Position numbers and translations under genes: made by a program. A DNA stretch of 64,000 bases. Source: Marinobacter sp. SS13-12 (GTDB lineage: Bacteria > Pseudomonadota > Gammaproteobacteria > Pseudomonadales > Oleiphilaceae). The DNA lies in contig NZ_JASSUA010000001.1 in the NCBI RefSeq assembly GCF_030227115.1, positions 1,860,001-1,924,000 on the forward strand. Reading direction: 5' to 3'. The notes below the pieces were generated by a model. The model was given only the letters and a program-made list of their open reading frames with translations. It was not told the DNA's origin and ran no database searches. Of the stretch, positions 1 to 8,446 are shown piece after piece. Within the stretch, counting starts at the first letter, position 1; every line of letters starts with the position of its first letter.

Positions 1-2
1 AC

Positions 3-956
3 CGCCACTTCCTCAACAGTGTGTGCACCCACATGGCGGACCTGGATTACGGCGAGCTGAGGCTGTTCCCGGGCAACTACGACGAATACATGACTGCTGC
101 TACCCAGGCCCGCGAGCGCATGCTGTCGGATAATGCCAAGAAGAAGGCCCAGATTGCCGAGCTGCAGCAGTTTGTCAGCCGCTTCTCTGCCAACGCCTCC
201 AAGGCCAAGCAGGCCACCTCCCGTGCCCGTCAGATCGACAAGATCCAGCTTGAGGAAGTGAAACCTTCCAGCCGCGTGAGCCCGTTTATCCGCTTTGAGC
301 AGACCAAGAAGCTGCATCGTCAGGCCGTCACTCTCAAGGATCTGACCAAAGGGTTTGATGGCGAAAACCTGTTCAACAAGCTCAACCTGAAGATTGAGGC
401 CGGCGAGAGGGTGGCCATCATCGGCCCCAACGGCATCGGTAAAACGACCCTGATGCAGTGTCTGGCAGGCACCATGACCCCTGACAGCGGCGATGTTAAG
501 TGGACGGACAGTGCCCAGGTTGGCTACTACGCCCAGGACCACACCTCTGATTTCGACGAGGACATGAACCTGACTGACTGGATGTCGCAATGGACCACCG
601 GCGGTGAGCAACTGGTGCGTGGCACCCTGGGCCGCATGCTGTTTTCCGGGGATGATATTGGCAAGTCGGTGAAAGTGATTTCAGGCGGCGAGCAGGGCCG
701 CATGCTGTTCGGCAAGCTGATTCTGGAAAAGCCCAACGTGATGCTGATGGACGAACCCACCAACCACCTGGACATGGAATCCATCGAGGCGCTGAACCTG
801 GCCCTGGAGAACTACCCGGGCACGCTGGTGTTCGTCAGTCATGACCGGGAGTTTGTATCGTCGCTGGCCACACGCATCATCGAGCTGAAAGCCGATGGCA
901 TCACCGACTTCAGCGGCAGCTACGACGACTACCTGCGCAGCCAGGGTTACGTCTGA
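3..956 (+). CDS. ABC-F family ATP-binding protein, C-terminal part (YbiT-like)
   Basis: The reading frame is open from the left edge, so the first ATP-binding cassette lies outside the window. What remains starts with the end of that cassette ([11 protein letters not shown]), an inter-domain linker rich in Lys, Gln and Ala, and a complete second cassette: Walker [10 protein letters not shown], signature SGGEQGR, Walker [13 protein letters not shown] and the switch His in VFVSHDREF. No membrane segment is present. This matches ABC-F proteins, soluble ATPases that act on the ribosome rather than as transporters. The linker and ending resemble YbiT more than EttA or Uup, but this is judged by eye. 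The stop overlaps the convergent dehalogenase gene by about 10 bases. Confidence 0.88.
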   Translation, partial: RHFLNSVCTHMADLDYGELRLFPGNYDEYMTAATQARERMLSDNAKKKAQIAELQQFVSRFSANASKAKQATSRARQIDKIQLEEVKPSSRVSPFIRFEQTKKLHRQAVTLKDLTKGFDGENLFNKLNLKIEAGERVAIIGPNGIGKTTLMQCLAGTMTPDSGDVKWTDSAQVGYYAQDHTSDFDEDMNLTDWMSQWTTGGEQLVRGTLGRMLFSGDDIGKSVKVISGGEQGRMLFGKLILEKPNVMLMDEPTNHLDMESIEALNLALENYPGTLVFVSHDREFVSSLATRIIELKADGITDFSGSYDDYLRSQGYV

Positions 957-1852
957 TCACCCTGATCCAGGCGGGCCAGTAAGTCGTTGATGGCGCCCGC
1001 AAACTGCACCGGTGAGTCTTCCTGCAGGAAGTGTCCGCCGGTCAGGGTGGTGTGGGGCTGGCCCTTGGCACCGGGAATCCGTTCCTGCATGTAACGGTCG
1101 CCGCCCCGGGTAATGGGGTCGCCGTTGCTGAACGTGGTCAGAAACGGTTTTTCCCACTGCTCCAGCACCTTCCAGGCCGCCCGATTGGATTCGCTGGCCG
1201 GGTTGTCCGGCTTTACCGGCACCAGTTTCGGGAAGGCGCGGGCACCGACCTTGTATTTCTTGCCCGGAAACGGGGCGTCATAGGCGCGACGTTCATCCGG
1301 ACCGAGTGTGCGGAAACTGCCGGTGTTGATGATACGGGCAATGGGGAACCAGGGGCTGTAGAGGGCGAAGTTCTTCCATAGCTGAAAAGCTTTTGGTACC
1401 GGCTGATCGCCGGTTGGCAGCATGCCGTTGCCCACGACGATGGCGCGGAACCGGTCCGGATTCTCCGCAGCCAGGCGCAGGCCCAGCAGCGAACCCCAGT
1501 CCTGGCAGACCAGGGTAATGTCCTGCAGGCCGGTCTGGTCCAGGAACAATTGCATCCAGTCCATATGGCTCTGGTAGCTGTAGGCGTTGATATCCGTGGG
1601 CTTGTCCGACTTGCCAAAACCGATCAGGTCCGGGGCGATGACCCGATGCCCCGCAGCAGCGCAGATAGGGATCATGTGGCGGTAAAGGTAGGACCAGGAC
1701 GGCTCGCCATGCATCATCAGCACAGGTCTGGCGTCTGCGGGCCCTTCGTCGACATAGTGCATGCGCAGACCATCGACCTCTACATAGTGCGGGTCGAAGG
1801 GATAGTCCAGAAGGCGTTCGAATCGTTCTTCAGGCGTTCTCACCACGTCCAT
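947..1852 (-). CDS. Haloalkane dehalogenase, alpha/beta hydrolase fold
   Basis: A 301-residue protein of the usual haloalkane dehalogenase length. The oxyanion-hole motif [11 protein letters not shown], the nucleophile elbow VCQDWGS (Asp near residue 118 followed by the halide-binding Trp), an acid-loop Asp in SNGDPITRG and the catalytic His in GGHFLQED are all visible. An Asp nucleophile where esterases have Ser separates this family from general hydrolases; a Trp next to it is typical of true dehalogenases. The order resembles the DhlA-like subfamily (HLD-I). The family hydrolyses carbon-halogen bonds to give alcohol, halide and proton. The natural substrate cannot be told from sequence. 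The gene stands alone, divergent from the DUF1415 gene. Confidence 0.85.
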   Translation of the reverse strand: MDVVRTPEERFERLLDYPFDPHYVEVDGLRMHYVDEGPADARPVLMMHGEPSWSYLYRHMIPICAAAGHRVIAPDLIGFGKSDKPTDINAYSYQSHMDWMQLFLDQTGLQDITLVCQDWGSLLGLRLAAENPDRFRAIVVGNGMLPTGDQPVPKAFQLWKNFALYSPWFPIARIINTGSFRTLGPDERRAYDAPFPGKKYKVGARAFPKLVPVKPDNPASESNRAAWKVLEQWEKPFLTTFSNGDPITRGGDRYMQERIPGAKGQPHTTLTGGHFLQEDSPVQFAGAINDLLARLDQGDQT

Positions 1853-1956
1853 TTTGTGTCTCCTGTATCGGTAATGGAATTATTGTAAGCTTGCTTAACA
1901 TATCACGACTCGCCGTTGGCGTGTCGGTCCCTTTTTTCAGATGCGGGAGTATCCAC

Positions 1957-2520
1957 GTGGACCACGATTCGATTGCTGATGCCACCCACCGATGGGTGTC
2001 AGATGTGGTGGTTGGCCTGAATCTGTGCCCTTTCGCGCGCAGGGAGCTGTTGAAGGAGCGGGTTCGCTTTGAGGTCACTGCTGCCAGCTCGGAAGAGGCT
2101 CTGCTGATAGCGCTGCAGAACGAGCTGGTGCATCTGAATGAGCACCCTGACATTGAGACAACGCTGCTGGTGCATCCCGGCGTGCTGCAGGATTTCATGG
2201 CGTACAACGAGTTTCTCGCCACCGCCGATGGCCTCATCGAGTACCTGGAACTGGACGGGATCTACCAGATCGCCAGCTTCCATCCGGACTACCAGTTTGG
2301 TGGGACCAATCCGGACGATGCCGAAAACTACACCAATCGGTCGCCTTATCCGATGCTCCACCTGTTGCGGGAGGAAAGCCTTGAGCGTGCTATCGCCGGG
2401 TATCCGGGCGCGGAACTCATACCGGAGCAGAACATCGCATTGATGAATCGCCTGGGCGCGGATGAGATGCGCCGCAGGCTTTCCCGACTATCAGCGATCA
2501 GTCCACCCGGGTCAGAGTGA
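1957..2520 (+). CDS. DUF1415 family protein
   Basis: About 187 residues, cytoplasmic, no signal or membrane segment. Family features seen are the N-terminal [19 protein letters not shown] block, an acidic middle region, and [36 protein letters not shown]. Function of the family is unknown. The frame is open upstream to a TTG at 1891, but a GTG at 1957 has a gggag ribosome site about seven bases before it and places the start right at the conserved region, so I prefer it. The 3' end overlaps the convergent ohr gene by about 23 bases. Confidence 0.85.
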   Translation: MDHDSIADATHRWVSDVVVGLNLCPFARRELLKERVRFEVTAASSEEALLIALQNELVHLNEHPDIETTLLVHPGVLQDFMAYNEFLATADGLIEYLELDGIYQIASFHPDYQFGGTNPDDAENYTNRSPYPMLHLLREESLERAIAGYPGAELIPEQNIALMNRLGADEMRRRLSRLSAISPPGSE

Positions 2521-2926
2521 CATCAATGTTGCCACGGGTGGCGTTGGAGTAAGGGCACACCTTGTGGGCTTCATCGATCAACTGCTTAGCCTTGGCATCG
2601 TCCATGCCGGGCAGGGAGATTTTCAGCTCCACCTCGATCCCGAAACCGCCGGGAATCTGGCCAATTCCGACCACACCTTCAATTGATGCGTCTTCCGGCA
2701 TGGGCAGCTTGTCCCGCCCCGCCACAAACTTCATGGCACCGATAAAGCACGCGGAATAGCCCGCTGCAAACAACTGCTCAGGGTTGGTGCCCTTGTCTCC
2801 AGCGCCACCGAGTTCTTTCGGGGTTGCCAGTTCAACATCAAGGATACCGTCCGAAGAAATGGCGCGACCATCACGGCCGCCGGTGGCTTCTGCTGAGGCG
2901 CGGTATACAACCTGTTCAATAGACAT
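2498..2926 (-). CDS. ohr: Organic hydroperoxide resistance protein (OsmC/Ohr family)
   Basis: With the start at [10 protein letters not shown] the protein is 142 residues, the usual Ohr length; the frame runs 12 codons further upstream, but the ggag site ahead of MSIEQ favours this start. The two redox cysteines are present in YSACFIGAM (residue 60) and [13 protein letters not shown] (residue 124), and the ending with DVTLTRVD is typical. Ohr is a thiol peroxidase that reduces organic and fatty-acid hydroperoxides using lipoylated proteins. In many bacteria it is controlled by the MarR-type repressor OhrR. No ohrR lies next to it here, but palindromic sites lie upstream at 3004-3030. Confidence 0.93.
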   Translation of the reverse strand: MSIEQVVYRASAEATGGRDGRAISSDGILDVELATPKELGGAGDKGTNPEQLFAAGYSACFIGAMKFVAGRDKLPMPEDASIEGVVGIGQIPGGFGIEVELKISLPGMDDAKAKQLIDEAHKVCPYSNATRGNIDVTLTRVD

Positions 2927-3003
2927 GATTCTGTTTCTCCTTTCTGGCGCATTACAGCGCATCGAGTTTAAAGGACTCTGGTAGTGACTCTACGCAAACA
3001 ATA

Positions 3004-3030
3004 ATTGCACAAAATTATATTGTGCACAAT
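3004..3030. promoter_or_regulatory. Candidate OhrR-type operator between ohr and the sirtuin gene
   Basis: A perfect 12-bp palindrome ATTGTGCACAAT sits at 3019-3030, and a related half-site ATTGCACAAAAT at 3004-3015. Together they also form a 7-bp inverted repeat (TGCACAA and TTGTGCA, seven bases apart). The block is AT-rich and lies about 80-100 bases upstream of ohr and 110-135 upstream of the divergent sirtuin gene. MarR-family repressors such as OhrR bind AT-rich palindromes of this size. The link to OhrR is inferred from position only. Confidence 0.5.
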
Positions 3031-3139
3031 GTATATTGAAGGGGTGTACCGATCTTTTGAGTGGTTTTCCGGTTGTTGCCATTGGCAGGGTGCGGTTTGC
3101 TCCTTAAAGTAAAGGGATCGATCAACAGGTGTGAACGCG

Positions 3140-4030
3140 ATGTCTGCTATCCAGAAGTCCGCCAAAGGTGTGATTATGCCGGCCAATGACCAGCCACTGT
3201 TGCTACACTCTCCGGAGGAAGCCGGTGCCATGCTGGCGGAGTTTATTCACCGGTACCCGGGCCTGGTGATACTGACCGGTGCCGGCGTCAGTACCGACTC
3301 GGGCATTCCCGACTACCGGGATGGCGACGGTGCCTGGAAGCGCAAACAGCCTGTGCAGCACAGTGACTTCATGACGAGTACGGCAGTGCGCCAGCGTTAT
3401 TGGGGGCGCAGCCTGATAGGCTGGCCGGTCATCCGCAATGCCAGGCCAAATATTGCCCATCATCACCTGACCGAACTGGAACGGCGCAACCACAGCCGTC
3501 TGCTTGTCACCCAGAACGTGGATCGCCTGCATCAGCAGGCCGGCAGCCGCCTGGTGACAGATCTGCACGGCAGGGCAGACGAAGTCATCTGCATGAGCTG
3601 TGGTTACCGCTGCAGGCGGGATGAAGTGCATGATCGCTGCGCAGACATGAACCCGGAGTTTGGGCAATACACCGCGGGTGCCGCACCGGATGGCGATGCT
3701 GATCTTGAAGTGGACTTTTCTGATTTCCGTATCGCCGACTGTCCCTGTTGTGGTGGCATTCTCAAGCCTGATGTGGTTTTTTTCGGCGATTACGTGCCCA
3801 AAGACCGGGTGTACTCCGCGCTGGACACGCTCAAAGCCAGCGACGGCCTGCTGGTGATCGGGTCATCGCTGATGGTTTATTCCGGGTTCCGCTTTTGCCG
3901 ATATGCCGGGGAATGGGGCAAACCAATGGCTACCTTGAACCTGGGGCGCACCCGCGCCGACTCGCTGGTAGACCTGAAGCTTAACGCTGACATCAGCGAA
4001 ACTCTGGCCGCTACCCTCTGCCAACTCTGA
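3140..4030 (+). CDS. Sir2-family NAD-dependent protein deacetylase, zinc-binding (class II-like)
   Basis: About 296 residues. NAD-binding motifs GAGVSTDSGIPDYR, TQNVDRLH and the catalytic His in DLHGR are intact, followed by two cysteine pairs (CMSC and CPCC) expected to hold the structural zinc, then KPDVVFFGDYVP and the Rossmann motif VIGSSLMVYS. The sequence resembles SIRT4-like class II sirtuins, which remove acyl groups from lysines. Start is uncertain: GTG 3131 has no ribosome site, ATG 3140 has a weak aggt site, and ATG 3176 has aaaggtg at good spacing. It is divergent from ohr. A second, zinc-less sirtuin lies at 54146. Confidence 0.9.
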   Translation: MSAIQKSAKGVIMPANDQPLLLHSPEEAGAMLAEFIHRYPGLVILTGAGVSTDSGIPDYRDGDGAWKRKQPVQHSDFMTSTAVRQRYWGRSLIGWPVIRNARPNIAHHHLTELERRNHSRLLVTQNVDRLHQQAGSRLVTDLHGRADEVICMSCGYRCRRDEVHDRCADMNPEFGQYTAGAAPDGDADLEVDFSDFRIADCPCCGGILKPDVVFFGDYVPKDRVYSALDTLKASDGLLVIGSSLMVYSGFRFCRYAGEWGKPMATLNLGRTRADSLVDLKLNADISETLAATLCQL

Positions 4031-4083
4031 TGCTTCGGCATCTACCTATACGCATCTGCCGCAGGTTTCATTAGCTTGCTTAG

Positions 4084-4830
4084 ATGAACGCCAGCGCATA
4101 TTCCTACCATCTTCAGCCCGAAAAAGTCCGTGCCGAGTTTTTCAGGTTGCTTCCCATCTCGTTATTCGTGGTGGCATTCGGCGCTGCCTTTGGCCTGGCG
4201 GCTGTCCAGAAGGGACTCGAACCGCTGCAGGCCATCCTCATGAGCCTCACTGTGTTCGCCGGTGCCTCCCAGTTCGCTGCAGTGGATATGTGGGGCAGCG
4301 AAGTCTCCCTGATTCCTCTGATTGCCGTGGTCTTTGCCATCAACTCCCGGCATCTGTTGATGGGCGCTTCGCTGTACCCCATGCTCAGGGACATGTCTCC
4401 TGGCCGCCGATACGGCCTGCTGCTGTTTCTGACCGACGCCAACTGGGCGGTGTCTGCCCAGGAATACCAGAGCGGCAAACGCAACCTGGAAGTCATCCTC
4501 GGTGGCGGTCTCGCTATCTGGATGGCGTGGATTATCGGAACCTGGCTCGGCGTGTATTTCGGCGGGTTACTGCAGGACCCACAGTCCCTTGGCCTGGATA
4601 TGGTTCTGGGCTGTTTCCTGCTGGCCATGGCGCTGGGCGGAAACAAGTCACCTCGAACGCTGGTGGCATGGACAGTCGCCGCGATCTCTTCACTGGCCGC
4701 CTGGAAATGGCTGCCCCCGAATACCCACGTGGTAGTCGGCGCGCTGGCCGGAGGCGCTATCGGCTTCTTCTGGCTGGAAAAGAAACCTGGTGAAGCCGAA
4801 GTAGCTGCAGAGGAGGGACCCTCGACATGA
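4084..4830 (+). CDS. azlC: AzlC family branched-chain amino acid exporter, large subunit
   Basis: 248 residues with several hydrophobic helices and typical AzlC blocks: FGAAFGLAAVQKGL, SLTVFAGASQFAAVDMW, FAINSRHLLMGASLYP and LLFLTDANWAVS. AzlC and AzlD together form an exporter of branched-chain or other amino acids (the family includes YgaZH for valine). The stop overlaps the next start by four bases (ATGA), so the two subunits are translationally coupled. No clear ribosome site precedes the ATG at 4084. The tail after the last helix is short, charged and acidic. Confidence 0.9.
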   Translation: MNASAYSYHLQPEKVRAEFFRLLPISLFVVAFGAAFGLAAVQKGLEPLQAILMSLTVFAGASQFAAVDMWGSEVSLIPLIAVVFAINSRHLLMGASLYPMLRDMSPGRRYGLLLFLTDANWAVSAQEYQSGKRNLEVILGGGLAIWMAWIIGTWLGVYFGGLLQDPQSLGLDMVLGCFLLAMALGGNKSPRTLVAWTVAAISSLAAWKWLPPNTHVVVGALAGGAIGFFWLEKKPGEAEVAAEEGPST

Positions 4831-5150
4831 GCATTGAAACCACCACCGCCGGGATCCTGGCCCTGATTGCAATCATGACGATTGTCACCGTAGTGACCCG
4901 CTTCGGCGGTGTGTTCCTGATGTCTTTCGTGACGATCAATCCCCGGATCGAAAGCTTCATCAACACCATGGCCAGCTCGGTGCTGATCGCGATTATTGTC
5001 CCCATGGCATTCAGCGGTGATGCTGGCTCGTTAGCGGCTCTCGTTGTTACAGCGGTTATTATGTTGGTTACCAAAAAGCCACTTCCGGCAATTGCGGCAG
5101 GTATTGCAGCAGCTGGGTTAGTCCGTTACGCGGGTATCACCGGATTCTAG
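4827..5150 (+). CDS. azlD: AzlD family branched-chain amino acid exporter, small subunit
   Basis: 107 residues with about four membrane helices and the AzlD block VVTRFGGVFLMSF near the N-terminus. It overlaps azlC by four bases. It is the expected partner of AzlC in the two-component exporter. Eighteen bases after its stop a strong composite palindrome begins (5168-5277), which may end or stabilise the azlCD transcript. Confidence 0.88.
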   Translation: MSIETTTAGILALIAIMTIVTVVTRFGGVFLMSFVTINPRIESFINTMASSVLIAIIVPMAFSGDAGSLAALVVTAVIMLVTKKPLPAIAAGIAAAGLVRYAGITGF

Positions 5151-5167
5151 CCCCAGTCACAGAATCA

Positions 5168-5277
5168 GGCCGGGGCAGGGCAGGTCTCCCAAAAATGTGC
5201 GGAGCCAGGGATGGCGGAGCTCAAGCGTACACGGACGTATTTACAGTGTTTTTTGGGAGACTTGCCCTGCCTCGGCC
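5168..5277 (+). repeat. Composite palindromic repeat, copy A
   Basis: Outer arms of about 28 bases (5168-5195 and 5250-5277) pair with two G-T wobbles and no mismatch. Inside lies a core with a second inverted repeat (GCCAGGGATGGC) and a degenerate third one (GTACACGGACGTAT). The core aligns with the repeats at 62025-62134 (opposite orientation) and 62306-62397. Core landmarks: an A-run then ATGTGCGGAGCC, later AAGCG, then a T-run starting the closing arm. The closing arm encodes the last residues of the DUF3750 protein on the other strand. It sits between the convergent azlD and DUF3750 genes. Confidence 0.85.
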
Positions 5278-6074
5278 GTCTTGGTGGTATCGGGTTTATT
5301 TTCTGAATTCAATGGTTCCGCCATAGGATTGGTGTTACGCAGCGCCAGCTCGCCAATACCAGGGAGTTTGATCCCGAGGCCCAGGGGATTAACCCCCAGG
5401 GTAAGCCCAAGGATGTTCAGTTCAAGCCCTTCCCGGACACCTGCAAGAACACCGAAGTAACCCCCCAGAGAAAGCTGATAACCGGTTCCGCCGGGGACTT
5501 CGGAAACAAGGCCATTGCCCAGATAATCCTTGCCGATGGCATGGCTGGGCAGGGCGACATCCATCTCCGGAATCTGGCGGATAACCCAGGCGACGAAGGT
5601 ATTGCTGTTGGGGCCCGGCCATGCCTCATACGTCGTTGGATAGGGATACTCTTCAATAACACCACCAAGCTGCGCAATGATGCGCTGGGCCTGTTCCCCG
5701 CGAAAATCCGCAATCAATTCTGGTCTGGCTCCGAACCAGGCGCGGTCCGGGTGATCAGGCCTGGACTGGACCACATAGTGTCGCCACCCTGTCACCTCAT
5801 GCACATAATAACTGCTGGCGCCGGCCTCCTTCGTGCTGATCCAGGTGTGCAATGAAAAATAGCCCCGCCAGTTGTAGGCGCGTGCACCATATACCTGCAC
5901 CACAGCGCCTGCCTCCTGTTCGGGAGTCGGCGCCAGGCCCGCGCTGGATCGGTCCGCCGTGCGCCAGCTACCGGTGTCCTGAAAGCCGGCGCAGGCGGCC
6001 AGGAACAGTGGGCCGGCAAGTAATAGCGCCATCGTCAGGAAAACACCTATAAAACAGCGTTTGATTCTTCTCAT
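5241..6074 (-). CDS. DUF3750 domain protein, membrane-anchored or exported
   Basis: 277 residues starting at MRRIKRCFIG. An N-terminal basic stretch and hydrophobic segment end at LFLAACAGF, which could be a lipobox (LAAC) or a plain anchor. The middle holds the DUF3750 blocks: VQVYGARAYNWRGYFSLHTW, TGWRHYVVQ, RPDHPDRAWFGARPE, and EAWPGPNSNTFVAWV. Family function is unknown; the invariant His, Trp and Asn residues hint at a hydrolase-like fold, but that is a guess. The frame is open to 6551 upstream, but that part overlaps the dodecin gene and is not believable. The last codons and stop lie in the arm of the palindromic repeat at 5168-5277. Confidence 0.8.
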   Translation of the reverse strand: MRRIKRCFIGVFLTMALLLAGPLFLAACAGFQDTGSWRTADRSSAGLAPTPEQEAGAVVQVYGARAYNWRGYFSLHTWISTKEAGASSYYVHEVTGWRHYVVQSRPDHPDRAWFGARPELIADFRGEQAQRIIAQLGGVIEEYPYPTTYEAWPGPNSNTFVAWVIRQIPEMDVALPSHAIGKDYLGNGLVSEVPGGTGYQLSLGGYFGVLAGVREGLELNILGLTLGVNPLGLGIKLPGIGELALRNTNPMAEPLNSENKPDTTKTAEAGQVSQKTL

Positions 6075-6266
6075 AGTGTTCCGGGCGGAAGTAGTGGGTA
6101 ACGACCAGTTTACGACACAGGCAACCTCAGAGTTCATTTGATCCGGAAAGTTCCTGCACAGAAACCTTCCGTGTGTTTGCTGGTCCCAGTTTACTGGTAT
6201 AGGCTGAAATAACAGGCATTCAAATGGTTTGCCTGATACACACGGCCTTAAGAAGCAGGAGGTGTC

Positions 6267-6482
6267 ATGTCCGACCATCATGTTTACAAGAAGGTAGAGG
6301 TAGTTGGCTCTTCGACCAAGAGTATTGAAGAGGCCATCGAAAATGCGATTGCCGAATGCAGCAAGAACCTTCGGAACATCGAGTGGTTTGAAGTACAGGA
6401 AACCCGCGGTCATGTTACTGATGGCAAAGTCGGACACTATCAGGTTGTACTTAAAATAGGCTTCCGGATAGAAGGAAGCTGA
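6267..6482 (+). CDS. Dodecin family flavin-binding protein
   Basis: 71 residues, the normal dodecin size. Typical blocks are VYKKVEVVGSSTKSIEEAI, AIAECSKNLRNIEWFEVQETRGHV (with the flavin-stacking Trp) and HYQVVLKIGFRIE. Dodecins form hollow twelve-subunit spheres that store or buffer riboflavin, FMN or similar flavins. An aggaggtg ribosome site stands directly before ATG 6267. It lies upstream of the pncA-pncB pair on the same strand, with about 60 bases between. Confidence 0.92.
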   Translation: MSDHHVYKKVEVVGSSTKSIEEAIENAIAECSKNLRNIEWFEVQETRGHVTDGKVGHYQVVLKIGFRIEGS

Positions 6483-6543
6483 CATCCGGTGATCTGAACG
6501 AACCTCTTCATCTACATCTGGTAGAACCATGGGAGGAATTGTT

Positions 6544-7092
6544 ATGGGCACTGGACCAAATGCTTTATTGCTCGTTGATGTTCAGAATGACTTCTGTGAA
6601 GGCGGCAGCCTGGCAGTTCCGGGCAGCGGTGAGATTTTCCCGGCCATCAATCAGTGGATTCGCAAAGCGCAAGAGTCAGATTGGCCGATTCTTGCCAGCC
6701 GTGACTGGCATACCGTTGACCACATCAGCTTTGAGGATCGCGGAGGCCCCTGGCCGGTCCACTGCGTTCAGGATACCCATGGGGCTGAATTTCACCCCAA
6801 AATGAACCTCCCCGATTCCGCCATCAGAGTCAGCAAGGGGACGGCCTTTGATACCGACGCCTATTCCGCGTTTGATGGCACCCAACTGGACAGCTATCTC
6901 CGCCGGCACGGTATCCATCGTCTGTTTGTGGCCGGTCTGGCGCTCGATGTGTGCGTGGAAGCAACCGTGAAGGATGCACTCAAGCTCGGTTTTGAGGTTG
7001 AGCTCATTGCCGATGGTACTCGTGCGGTTGAGGCAGACGGAGCGCCGGCAGTCTTTGAAGAACTGAAAGAAGAGGGAGCTGACCTGTGCTGA
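6544..7092 (+). CDS. pncA: Nicotinamidase / pyrazinamidase
   Basis: 182 residues. The catalytic Asp (LLVDVQNDFCEGG, residue 12), metal ligands in SRDWHTVDHISF, the catalytic Lys in RVSKGT and the nucleophile Cys in GLALDVCVEATV are all present. The enzyme hydrolyses nicotinamide to nicotinate and ammonia. I place the start at ATG 6544 because gggagga lies at 6530-6536; an upstream in-frame ATG at 6529 overlaps that site. The end overlaps the start of the nicotinate phosphoribosyltransferase gene by seven bases, so the two steps of the salvage route are translationally coupled. Confidence 0.93.
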   Translation: MGTGPNALLLVDVQNDFCEGGSLAVPGSGEIFPAINQWIRKAQESDWPILASRDWHTVDHISFEDRGGPWPVHCVQDTHGAEFHPKMNLPDSAIRVSKGTAFDTDAYSAFDGTQLDSYLRRHGIHRLFVAGLALDVCVEATVKDALKLGFEVELIADGTRAVEADGAPAVFEELKEEGADLC

Positions 7093-8444
7093 CACAACCC
7101 CCGCTTGTCAGGCAGGGCGACCTGCCACTGATGGTAGACCTGTACGAACTGGCCATGGCCCAGGCTTACTGGTCCGAGGGCATGGATGACACAGCGGTTT
7201 TCAGCCTGTTCTTTCGTGAACTCCCGGAGAACCGGAACTTCGTTCTTGCCTGTGGGCAGAGGAGCGTCGTGTCTGTTATTGAATCCCTCTGGTTTACGGG
7301 TGAACACATTGAGCGTCTGGCGTCTCTTGACCGGTTTCAGCCGGCGTTTCTGGACTGGCTGAGGGATTTCCGCTTCAGCGGCTCTGTTCATGCGGTTGCT
7401 GAAGGCACGCCCCTGTTTCCCCAGGAACCTCTGTTGGAGATTGAAGGGCCGATCGCCGAGGTTCAGCTGCTGGAAAGCCTGGTGATGAACTATGTGCACC
7501 TGGAGTCGGTACTGGCGTCCAAAGCAGTCCGGCTGGCATTCGCCGCGGAAGGGCGGCCGGTGATCGACTTTGGCATGCGCAGAACACATGGTCTGGATGC
7601 CGCGCACCGTGCGGTGAGGGCCTATCGTCTGGCCGGGCTGACGGGCACCAGCAATGTCCTGGCTGGCCTGGATTTCAATATGCCTGTTTACGGCACCATG
7701 GCCCACAGTTTTGTACAGGCGTGTGCAGGCGAACTCAATGCGTTCAAGGTGTATGCGGATCTCTATCCGGGAACAACACTTCTGGTTGACACTTACGATA
7801 CACGCTCCGCAGTCAGGCGAATCATCAATTGGCTGCAGGACGACCCGAAGGTGAGCATCGGTGGTATCCGCCTGGATTCCGGGGACCTTGCTGCGGAAGC
7901 CGTGGACTGCCGGAACATGCTGGATGAGGCTGGCCTGACGGATATCAAGATAATGGCAAGTGGTGGCCTGGATGAATACCGGATTGCGGAGCTGCTTTCT
8001 TCCGGAGCACCCATTGACGGGTTCGGTGTCGGCACAGCGATTGGTGTTTCGAACGATGAGCCAGCGCTGGAACTTGCCTTCAAACTGACTGAATACGCCA
8101 GCCTTCCGCGGATGAAGAATTCTCCGGGGAAGCAGTCGTTCCCGGGGCCGAAACAGATATACCGGCGCTTGGGGCCTGACGGCTGTATCGTCCAGGACGT
8201 TGTAAGTGGCAGGGATGAAGTGTTCGACGGCACCCCGTTGTTGAAACCGGTGATGAAGCGGGGGCGGGTCATCGAGGATGCCATGGTGTCACTGGATGAT
8301 CAGGTCCAGAACGCCAGCAACGCAATCGACACCCTGCCGAAGCGTATTCGCTCCCTTGCTCCCATTAGTGAAGTACCCGTCGTAATCAGTGACTTTCTGA
8401 AGGCGTTGCAGCGGGATACCCTGGAGAGGGTCAGAAGGGCCTGA
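7086..8444 (+). CDS. Nicotinate phosphoribosyltransferase
   Basis: 452 residues beginning at GTG 7086, with a gaggga site inside the end of pncA. Family blocks seen: the N-terminal LMVDLYELAMAQAYW, FFRELPENRNFVLACG, DFGMRRTHGLDAAHRAVRAYRLAG, TGTSNVLAG, GTMAHSFVQA, LLVDTYDT, and IRLDSGDLAAEA. The enzyme couples nicotinate with PRPP to give nicotinate mononucleotide with ATP hydrolysis. The length and the LMVDLYELAMAQ start resemble the longer NAPRT type rather than E. coli PncB. It ends two bases from the convergent gene at 8447. Confidence 0.9.
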   Translation: MLTQPPLVRQGDLPLMVDLYELAMAQAYWSEGMDDTAVFSLFFRELPENRNFVLACGQRSVVSVIESLWFTGEHIERLASLDRFQPAFLDWLRDFRFSGSVHAVAEGTPLFPQEPLLEIEGPIAEVQLLESLVMNYVHLESVLASKAVRLAFAAEGRPVIDFGMRRTHGLDAAHRAVRAYRLAGLTGTSNVLAGLDFNMPVYGTMAHSFVQACAGELNAFKVYADLYPGTTLLVDTYDTRSAVRRIINWLQDDPKVSIGGIRLDSGDLAAEAVDCRNMLDEAGLTDIKIMASGGLDEYRIAELLSSGAPIDGFGVGTAIGVSNDEPALELAFKLTEYASLPRMKNSPGKQSFPGPKQIYRRLGPDGCIVQDVVSGRDEVFDGTPLLKPVMKRGRVIEDAMVSLDDQVQNASNAIDTLPKRIRSLAPISEVPVVISDFLKALQRDTLERVRRA

Positions 8445-8446
8445 GT

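Noticed and set aside
1887..4083. The word AGCTTGCTTA upstream of both the DUF1415 gene and azlC
   Set aside because: Only two occurrences noticed, with different surroundings and no symmetry shared; too little to call a site.
6075..6551. N-terminal extension of the DUF3750 frame to 436 residues
   Set aside because: It would overlap the dodecin gene on the other strand; the signal peptide at MRRIKRCF marks the true start.
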